Source of the DNA: Trebonia sp035571275
Lineage (GTDB): Bacteria; Actinomycetota; Actinomycetes; Streptosporangiales; Streptosporangiaceae
Direction: 5' to 3'
Assembly (NCBI GenBank): GCA_035571275.1
Contig: DATMKQ010000089.1
Location: 1 to 24,543 of the forward strand
Length of the DNA stretch: 24,543 bases
The notes beneath the pieces are model-generated. The model was not told where the DNA came from, ran no database searches, and was given only the letters and a program-made list of their open reading frames with translations. Made by a program: the position numbers and the translations under genes. Shown one piece after another: positions 13,969-20,142 of the stretch. Every line of letters begins with the position of its first letter. Position 1 is the stretch's first letter.

Positions 13969-15267
13969 ATGGACGAGAACACCGTCCGCACCCTGCTGCG
14001 CGCGATCGCCGACACCCCGGAGCCCCCGCCCGCGGTCGACCTGGACCGGGCCCGCCGCCGCGGCCTGCGCAAGCTCTGGATCCGCCGCTGCGTCGCCCCC
14101 GCACTCGCCGTGGTCGCTGTCGCGGCGGCAGTGACGGTCCCGAACGAGCTTCAAATCGATCATCCAGAACGGACCGTGGCGACTGCCAAACACCCCGCTG
14201 CTCCGGCCGTGACCGCGCCTGCGCGGTTCAATCCGCTGGTGCCGTATGCCTCCTTCGGCTGGCTGCCGGCCGGGTTCTCTGAGAGCGCCGCGGACAGCAT
14301 CGACCTCGGCAACGGGGTCGCGTCGGCGGCGGACTTCGTGAGCCGCGAGGCCGCCGCGCCCGCCGCGGGGCACCTGCTGTACCTGACGGTGAGCGCTCGC
14401 GGCGCGTGTCAGGCGGACGCCGCTAGTCTCCTGCGGCAGGTGCGCGCCGGAAAGCTCGTGCCGGTCACCTGCGACGACGACAGCTTCACCGCCACCGACG
14501 TCGCACCGGACGTGGCCGGGCGCCCCGCGGTGTGGATCAATAACGACGGCGGCATCGCCTGGGAGTACGCCTCGGGCGCGTGGGCCTCGCTGGGGACCAG
14601 CATCACGCCGGCCGCCGACCAGCCCCACTCGCGTCGCGCGGCCGCCGAGCGCGGCTGGGTAGTGACGCCGCGCACCACCGCCGACAGAAAGCGCGGTATG
14701 ACCCTCTCGCAGATGCGTGCCGCGATCAGTAAGGGAGGCCTCATCCCGCCGTCGGCGGCGACGCTGGCGCTGCTCGTGCGCGTCGCCAGCCACGTGCGGT
14801 ACGGCCAGACGACGCCGCTCGAGTTCCCGTTCCGGCTCGCGGGCGGACTGCCGAACGGGTGGGGGATGACCCAGGTGTCGTTCGGCGTCTCCGATGGCCG
14901 GATGATCGGCAACGGCGTTGAGGCGGGCCCCGGGGTCGACCCGACTGCGCTGAGCATCGGCGGCTCGACGACGCCGGATCCCTTCGGCTGCAACTTCGTG
15001 AGCGGCCAGTCGTCGTATGTCGGCCGCCTCGGCATCCAGTGGGTGTACCGCGTGCTCGACGAGCCCGACAAGCAGTGGCAGAGCCTGTGCGCCGACGGGC
15101 TGGTCAACGGAGTGGCGGGAGTCTTGGTGACGATGGACATGAACACCCCGGGCTCGAACGCGGCGCTGCCAGGCAGCTCCGAACTCGGCGGCGTTCTGGC
15201 CGTCCTCACCCGCCTCCATTTCCTGGGCCAGCACTCCGCGGCCTGGACCACGACCCCGCTCGGCTAA
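13969..15267 (+). CDS. membrane-anchored partner of the ECF sigma factor (putative anti-sigma/sensor)
   Basis: The 432-residue protein begins at an ATG with GAGGAGG upstream, 2 bases after the sigma stop. Residues 1-35 are cytoplasmic and polar (MDENTVRTLLRAIADTPEPP, then DLDRARRRGLRK). One membrane helix follows at about 38-55 (CVAPALAVVAVAAAVTVP), leaving about 375 residues outside. No zinc anti-sigma HxxxCxxC motif is present. The short N-terminal segment has the size expected for a minimal sigma-binding region. The outer part contains four Cys (in ARGACQAD, PVTCDDDSF, DPFGCNF and QSLCADG) that could form two disulfides. No enzyme motif was recognised. The anti-sigma role is inferred from gene order. 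Confidence 0.72.
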   Translation: MDENTVRTLLRAIADTPEPPPAVDLDRARRRGLRKLWIRRCVAPALAVVAVAAAVTVPNELQIDHPERTVATAKHPAAPAVTAPARFNPLVPYASFGWLPAGFSESAADSIDLGNGVASAADFVSREAAAPAAGHLLYLTVSARGACQADAASLLRQVRAGKLVPVTCDDDSFTATDVAPDVAGRPAVWINNDGGIAWEYASGAWASLGTSITPAADQPHSRRAAAERGWVVTPRTTADRKRGMTLSQMRAAISKGGLIPPSAATLALLVRVASHVRYGQTTPLEFPFRLAGGLPNGWGMTQVSFGVSDGRMIGNGVEAGPGVDPTALSIGGSTTPDPFGCNFVSGQSSYVGRLGIQWVYRVLDEPDKQWQSLCADGLVNGVAGVLVTMDMNTPGSNAALPGSSELGGVLAVLTRLHFLGQHSAAWTTTPLG

Positions 15268-15277
15268 CCTCCCCCGC

Positions 15278-15422
15278 CCGCGTCAGCCACCGCCCCCCGT
15301 CTGCTTCAGCCGCCGCCCCAGCCCGCGTCAGCCAGAGCCCTCCCGCGTCAGCCGCCGCCCTCCCGCCCGCGTCAGCCGCCGCCCTCCCTCCCGCGTCAGC
15401 CGCCGCCCTCCCGCGTCAGCCG
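15278..15422. repeat. imperfect tandem repeat, core CGCGTCAGCC
   Basis: Six exact CGCGTCAGCC cores occur in this stretch, with starts near 15289, 15325, 15345, 15369, 15393 and 15412, and one degenerate copy near 15301. The most regular unit is CGCGTCAGCCGCCGCCCTCC, with periods of 19 to 24 bases. One strand is very rich in C. It starts a few bases beyond the stop of the sigma-partner gene and looks like a variable-number repeat. Confidence 0.75.
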
Positions 15423-15423
15423 G

Positions 15424-15471
15424 ATGAATGGCCCGTTCAGCTTGCTATTACCAGCTCAATGGGCCATTCAT
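15424..15471. repeat. 48-bp palindrome with perfect 11-bp outer arms
   Basis: ATGAATGGCCC (15424-15434) is the exact reverse complement of GGGCCATTCAT (15461-15471). The 26 bases between them also fold: GTTCAGCTTG against CCAGCTCAAT, 7 of 10 pairs plus one G-T, around the loop CTATTA. No T-run follows, so it is not a classical intrinsic terminator. It resembles a REP-like or small mobile palindromic element, or a strong transcript-end hairpin. Confidence 0.7.
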
Positions 15472-15631
15472 ATGCCTCGAGCAGACCTGACTCGCGCGAG
15501 GGACAGAACGCCTGCGGCACCGGGGCAACAGTTTGAAATTAATTAACATGCGTAACGGCATGGGTTGCCTTCCGACCGGGAAAGTTCAGCCTTAGTCGGC
15601 GCGGGTCGAGCCTCGAACGGTGTGATGTCGC

Positions 15632-17107
15632 ATGGACAGTGGGGATCGGCCGCTGGAGGAACTGTCAGCGGGGGATCCCTCCCCGGAGGAGCCGTCGCCG
15701 GAGGATCCGGGCGGGGAACACCCGCCTGGCGAGGTCCCCCCTGCGGAAACCAGCCCCGAGCACGAAGGCGCGGCGGGCGCCAGTCCGCCGCCTGACCCCG
15801 CGGCGCGGGCCGTTCGCCGCCGGCGGCGGCGCCGGCGGATTCTCATCTGGGGGTCGGCGAGCCTGGTGCTGCTGATGGTGCTGGTCGCCGGGGCCGGGTA
15901 CGCGCTGCTCCAGCACTTCAACGGGAACATCCAGCAGGATGACCTCACCGGCCTGCTCGGCCGGCAGCCGGTCGACCTGCGCCCGCAGGCGGAGAACATA
16001 CTGGTCATCGGGTCGGACACGCGGTATGGCCAGGGCTCGGGGTATGGCAGCGGCCTGGTCACCGATCAGTCCGACACGCTGATGATCATCCACATCCCGG
16101 CGGATAGGCAGTGGGCTGAGGTCATGTCCATCCCGCGCGACTCGTGGGTGAACATCCCGGCCTGCGAGATGGGCGACGGCAAGATGTCCGCGCCGACCCA
16201 ATTCAAGATCAACGAGGCCTTCGCGATTGGCAACCTGGACGGCAACCACGCGGCGCTCGGCGTCGCGTGCACGATCAAGACCGTCGAGCAGGACACCGGG
16301 ATCTACATCGATCACTTCGTCGTGGTCAACTTCGACGGGTTCAAAGACATGGTGGCGGCGCTCGGCGGAGTGGAGGAGTGCAACCCAACGCCGATCGACG
16401 ACCCGTTGTCTCACCTGTACCTGCCGGCCGGGTACCACATGCTGACCCCGACGCAGGCGCTCGGGTACGTGCGGGCCAGGTACACGCTGGGCGACGGCAG
16501 CGACCTGGAACGGATCGGCCGCCAGCAGGCGTTCATGTCGTCCCTGATCAGCCGGGTGAAGAGCCAGCTGCTCAACCCGCTCGCGATCTACCGGTTCCTG
16601 GACGCCGCCACCCGGTCGCTGACGATCGACACCCGGCTTGGCGGCATCGCAGGGTTGTACGACCTCGGGCAGTCCCTGCGAGATCTCCCGTCAGACAAGA
16701 TCGCGTTCTTCACGCTGCCGAACTTCCCGCGCGGCGAGGTCGTACCCGGCGACGACGCCAACGTGCTGTGGACCCAGCCGGAAGATAACGCGATCTTCGC
16801 CTCCTTCCGCGACGATGTGCCCGCGAGCACCTCCTTGTTCGGCGCTGCCGCGCACAAACAGAGCGTGGCGGCGGGGCTGTCCGTCGGCGCCCCGCGCCGG
16901 GTCGCCGCCCACTCCGCGAGCGGGTCGGCCACGGTCGCCAGCCCGGCCGCCAGCACCGCCAGCACTGCGAGCACCGGCAGCACAGCCAGCACAGGCAGCA
17001 CAGGCAGCACAGCCAGCACAGGCAGCACAGGCAGCACCGGCCCTACCGGCGGGACCCAGCCAAGTCTCCAGGCGCGGACCGCCAACCAGAACATCTGCGA
17101 CGGCTAA
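15632..17107 (+). CDS. LCP (LytR-CpsA-Psr) family cell-wall glycopolymer ligase
   Basis: LCP proteins attach polymers such as teichoic acids or arabinogalactan from lipid carriers to peptidoglycan. The 491-residue protein has a long acidic/Pro-rich cytoplasmic head (1-58), a basic stretch (VRRRRRRRRI) and one membrane helix (about 70-93). The LCP domain then runs at about 118-330: ENILVIGSDTR, SDTLMIIHI, SIPRDSWVNIP, KINEAFAIGN, VVVNFDGFKDMVAALGGVEE and GYVRARYTLGDGSDLERIGR. The Asp and Arg residues of these motifs bind the polyprenyl pyrophosphate and metal. After the domain comes a Ser/Thr/Ala/Gly tail encoded by a 9-base repeat, ending NQNICDG with a Cys near the end. The LytR_C domain is absent. 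The start has no obvious ribosome-binding site, so the true start is less certain. Confidence 0.93.
   Translation: MDSGDRPLEELSAGDPSPEEPSPEDPGGEHPPGEVPPAETSPEHEGAAGASPPPDPAARAVRRRRRRRRILIWGSASLVLLMVLVAGAGYALLQHFNGNIQQDDLTGLLGRQPVDLRPQAENILVIGSDTRYGQGSGYGSGLVTDQSDTLMIIHIPADRQWAEVMSIPRDSWVNIPACEMGDGKMSAPTQFKINEAFAIGNLDGNHAALGVACTIKTVEQDTGIYIDHFVVVNFDGFKDMVAALGGVEECNPTPIDDPLSHLYLPAGYHMLTPTQALGYVRARYTLGDGSDLERIGRQQAFMSSLISRVKSQLLNPLAIYRFLDAATRSLTIDTRLGGIAGLYDLGQSLRDLPSDKIAFFTLPNFPRGEVVPGDDANVLWTQPEDNAIFASFRDDVPASTSLFGAAAHKQSVAAGLSVGAPRRVAAHSASGSATVASPAASTASTASTGSTASTGSTGSTASTGSTGSTGPTGGTQPSLQARTANQNICDG
16952..17041 (+). repeat. 9-base tandem repeat coding for Ser-Thr-Ala/Gly in the LCP tail
   Basis: Ten 9-base units of the type AGCACAGGC encode (Ser-Thr-Ala/Gly)10. 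Within this, a 27-base unit is duplicated exactly (16979-17005 and 17006-17032). Near-identity at the DNA level points to recent slippage expansion. The length change is always in frame. Confidence 0.9.
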
Positions 17108-17196
17108 CCAGGCGGCGTCCTGGCACGTGAGGCCGGGTGCAGCGGGACAGGCCGACTGGGTACGCGGGCACCTGATCGGCGGATACCGTTAACCGC

Positions 17197-19377
17197 GTGA
17201 ACAGGGCATGGCGATGGGGGTGGCGGGCGGCCGTGAGCGCCGTGCTGTGCGCCGTCCTCGCGCCCGTGGTGCTCGCTTCGCCCGCGTCCGCCGCGTCCGC
17301 CGCGCGCGCCGCCCCGCTGCCGGCCAGCGCCGGCAGAGCCGGCCGCCCGGTCGGCCAGGCCGGGCGGGTCGCGCACGTCGTGATCGTCGGAGTATCCGGG
17401 CTCCGCTGGACCTTCGCCGACGCGGCCAGCACGCCAACCCTGTGGCGGCTCGCCGGCCAAGGATCGGTTGGCGCCCTCGTCGACTACGCCGAACAGCCGC
17501 TCGCCTGCCCCGACGACGGCTGGCTCACCCTCAACGGCGGCGCGCGAGCGCAGGGACCGCGCCCGTGCGCGGCACTGCCCGCGGTCGTCCCCGCCGGCGC
17601 TGGCGCCCGGATACCCGCCATGGCGCAGATCGTCGGCTACAACCAGCAGTTCCACGAAAGCCCCGACTGGGGACTGCTGACCAGCCTGGCCGCTTGCGCG
17701 ACCGCCGTGGGTCCCGGCGCCGCGCTCGCGCTGGCCACTCCGTCCGGCGCGGTCGCCTCTTACCTGCCGTCACCATCGGAACTCACCGCGCCGGTGCTGG
17801 CCCGCTGTCCGCTGACCGTCATCGATCTCGGCGCTCTCAGCTTTCCAGAACGGACCGCGGCGACTGCCGCGGATCACGTCCTCGCGCGGATCGTGGCCGA
17901 CCTCCCGGCCAGCACCATGCTGCTCGTCACCGCGCCGGGAGCGGCCCTTGGCGGCCGCCCGCACCTGCGCGCCGTCGTGATCACCGGGCCCGGCTTCGGT
18001 CACGGCCTGCTGCGTTCAGCGTCCACCAGGCAGCCGGGGATCGTGACGCTCACCGACCTGACGCCAACGGTCGCCGGCTGGCTCGGCCGCACCGTACCCG
18101 CGCAGATCACCGGCGCCAGGCTGACCAGCGGCCCACGGGGGTCGCTCGCCGCGGCCGTACGCGTGCTGATCGGCCGGGATACCGCTGAACAGGTGTGGAT
18201 AAGCACCCACGGCTGGTTCTTCATCGGCTACGCGCTGGCGGACCTGCTGCTGCTTGGCGTTCCCGTCCTGGTGGCGCGCGGTAGCGACGACGGGCAAGCT
18301 CGGCGCCGCGCGCGCTGGTGGCGGACCGGCGGTGTCGTCGCCGCCGCCGTTCCGGTCGGCACCTTCCTGGCCGCCCTGGTGCCGTGGTGGCTGCACGTTC
18401 ACCCGGCCGCATGGCTGTACGGCATGTCCATCGCGTGGGCGCTGTTGGTCGCCGCGGCCGCCCTGGCCGGGCCGTGGCGGCGAGACTCGCTCGGGCCGTT
18501 CGGCATGATCTGCCTGTTCACCCTGGCCGTGCTCGGTGTGGACGTGATGACAGGGTCCCGGCTGCAGCTCGAGACGCCCTTCGGGCTGTCGCTCATCGAG
18601 GGCGGGCGGTTCTACGGGATCGGGAACGAGGCGCTCGGCGTCTACTGCGTCTGCGCGCTTGTCGGGGCCGCCTGGCTGGGCAGGCTCGCCTCCCGGCGCT
18701 TCCCTGGGGACGCCCGGCCCGCGATGCTGGCGGCGGCCGCCGTCGGGCTGTTCGCGGTCGTGGCGTCCGGCTGGCCCGGGTTCGGGGCCAAGGTCGGCGG
18801 GACGATCGCGCTGGCGCCCTGCCTGATCGTGCTCGTGCTGCGGCTGGGAGGCATCCGGATCGGCTGGCTGCGGGCGGCGCCGGTCGCGGTCAGCGGCCTC
18901 GCGCTGTTCGCCGTCTTCGCGATGGTCAGCTACTTCCTGCCCGCTGCCGGGATATCCGACATGGGGACGTTCGCCGGGAACCTGCTGCACGGCCAGGGCG
19001 GTGCGCTGCTCGAACGCAAGGTCAGTTCGAATGTCGACACGCTCACGGTCAGCGTGTTCAGCTGGTTGATCCCGGTCGTGGCCGTGGCGGCCTGGGCCGC
19101 GTTGTGGCGGCCGGCCGCGCTGCGGCTGCGGACGCTGGAGCGGGCTTTCGCGGCCGAGCCGCTGCTGCCCACCGTCACGTGGCTGATCTGGGTGGTGCTC
19201 GTTATCGGCTGGTTCGCCGATGACTCGGGAGTGATCGTGCCGGCGACCGCCCTCCCGTTCGTGCTACCGCTCGTGATCGCGATGGCGGCGTCCGTTTCGT
19301 GGGCGTTTGCCGGGGCACGCTATCTTGGTACCGCCTTCGCCGGGTCTTCCGTCGCAGGCCAAGCCCCAACTAGGTAA
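17197..19377 (+). CDS. membrane protein with extracytoplasmic alkaline-phosphatase-like domain
   Basis: The 726-residue protein from a GTG has a cleavable-looking signal sequence (hydrophobic 11-30, ending ASPASAASA). The outer domain at about 58-310 has an alkaline-phosphatase/sulfatase-like outline: opening strand AHVVIVGVSGLRWTFADA, PTLWRLAGQGSVGALVDYAE, CPDDGWLTLNGGARA, and the late motif VTLTDLTPTVAGWLG. At the usual first metal-ligand position (V-D-G) it has Ser67 (GVSGLRW), so catalysis is doubtful. From about 338 there are roughly nine to eleven membrane helices, with a conserved-looking loop EGGRFYGIGNEALGVYCVCA near 570-590. It lies between an LCP ligase gene and a PlsC gene, which suggests a role in envelope biogenesis. 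The exact function is unknown. Confidence 0.8.
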   Translation: MNRAWRWGWRAAVSAVLCAVLAPVVLASPASAASAARAAPLPASAGRAGRPVGQAGRVAHVVIVGVSGLRWTFADAASTPTLWRLAGQGSVGALVDYAEQPLACPDDGWLTLNGGARAQGPRPCAALPAVVPAGAGARIPAMAQIVGYNQQFHESPDWGLLTSLAACATAVGPGAALALATPSGAVASYLPSPSELTAPVLARCPLTVIDLGALSFPERTAATAADHVLARIVADLPASTMLLVTAPGAALGGRPHLRAVVITGPGFGHGLLRSASTRQPGIVTLTDLTPTVAGWLGRTVPAQITGARLTSGPRGSLAAAVRVLIGRDTAEQVWISTHGWFFIGYALADLLLLGVPVLVARGSDDGQARRRARWWRTGGVVAAAVPVGTFLAALVPWWLHVHPAAWLYGMSIAWALLVAAAALAGPWRRDSLGPFGMICLFTLAVLGVDVMTGSRLQLETPFGLSLIEGGRFYGIGNEALGVYCVCALVGAAWLGRLASRRFPGDARPAMLAAAAVGLFAVVASGWPGFGAKVGGTIALAPCLIVLVLRLGGIRIGWLRAAPVAVSGLALFAVFAMVSYFLPAAGISDMGTFAGNLLHGQGGALLERKVSSNVDTLTVSVFSWLIPVVAVAAWAALWRPAALRLRTLERAFAAEPLLPTVTWLIWVVLVIGWFADDSGVIVPATALPFVLPLVIAMAASVSWAFAGARYLGTAFAGSSVAGQAPTR

Positions 19378-19393
19378 GGCAGAGGACGCCGGA

Positions 19394-20074
19394 GTGCAGT
19401 ACCAGCTTTCGCGTGTGGTGATAGGACCGGTTCTGCACGCGATCGGGCGGCCCAGGGTCGTCGGCATGGAGAACGTTCCCCTGACCGGGGCCGCGATCCT
19501 CGCGTCCAACCACCTGTCGTTCATCGACTCGATGTACCTGCCGCTGGTGATCGACCGGCCCGTCGTGTTCCCCGCTAAGGCCGAGTACTTCGCGGCGAAG
19601 GGGCCGCTCGGGCGCCTGTGGGCGGCCTACCTGCGCTCCACCAACCAGCTGATGATCGACAGGGACGGTGCGCGCGCCGCACAGGCGACGCTGGAAGCCG
19701 CCCTCGACATTCTTCGCGCGGGGGACCTTTTCGGGTTCTACCCGGAGGGCACCCGGTCGCCCGACGGCAGGCTTTACCGCGGCCGTTCGGGCATCGGCTA
19801 CCTGGCGATGAACTCCGGCGCCCCGGTGATCCCTATCGCGATGATGGGCACCAGGAAGATGCTGCCCCCCGGCGCGCCGCTGCCCAGGCCGACACGGGTC
19901 GAGATAAGGATCGGCAAGCCGAAGGAGTTCGGCCACCTCGCCGACGAGCCCCCTGGTAAGGCCAGGCGCATCGTCGCCGACGAGGTAATGCAGGCGATCA
20001 GGGAACTGTCCGGCCAGGAATACATCCACGAATACGCGTCCGACGTAAAGGCGAAACTCGCCGACGCGGACTGA
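19394..20074 (+). CDS. 1-acyl-sn-glycerol-3-phosphate acyltransferase (PlsC family)
   Basis: The GTG at 19394 is chosen because it follows the previous stop by 16 bases, has AGAGGA upstream, and starts the protein directly before the acyltransferase domain (VQYQLSRVVIGPVLHAIGRP); the product is 226 residues. The catalytic H-x4-D motif is NHLSFID (His40, Asp45). The glycerol-phosphate-binding motif is FYPEGTRSPDGRLYRGRSG (PEGTR at 117-121), with a further VIPIAMMGT block. The enzyme acylates lysophosphatidate to phosphatidate at the inner membrane face during phospholipid synthesis. Frames extending to 19307 overlap the preceding coding region and are not needed. Confidence 0.94.
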   Translation: MQYQLSRVVIGPVLHAIGRPRVVGMENVPLTGAAILASNHLSFIDSMYLPLVIDRPVVFPAKAEYFAAKGPLGRLWAAYLRSTNQLMIDRDGARAAQATLEAALDILRAGDLFGFYPEGTRSPDGRLYRGRSGIGYLAMNSGAPVIPIAMMGTRKMLPPGAPLPRPTRVEIRIGKPKEFGHLADEPPGKARRIVADEVMQAIRELSGQEYIHEYASDVKAKLADAD

Positions 20075-20083
20075 CGCGGATTT

Positions 20084-20116
20084 ATTTGCGGTTTCCGGTG
20101 TCCTGGCACCGCAAAT
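20084..20116. terminator. hairpin between convergent plsC and S8-like genes
   Basis: ATTTGCGGT (20084-20092) and ACCGCAAAT (20108-20116) form a perfect 9-bp stem around a 15-base loop that can itself pair CC with GG. It lies 10 bases after the plsC stop and 27 bases beyond the end of the convergent S8-like gene, so it can serve both transcripts. Confidence 0.7.
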
Positions 20117-20142
20117 CGCAAATAGATAACCCGGGCGGAACG

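Larger units (their letters stand above)
15268..15631. other. repeat-rich intergenic region between sigma operon and LCP gene
   Basis: This 364-base stretch lacks a supported gene. From left to right it holds the CGCGTCAGCC-type tandem repeats (about 15278-15422), a 48-base palindrome (15424-15471), and an AT-rich patch at 15532-15550 containing TTAATTAA. The patch may belong to the LCP promoter, although no clean -35/-10 pair was found. The LCP start at 15632 has no obvious ribosome-binding site. Confidence 0.55.

Noticed and set aside
18016..18990. 324-codon - strand frame opposite the membrane protein
   Set aside because: It is rich in Asp, Arg, Gln and Pro in the pattern typical of antisense high-GC frames, and has no family motif.
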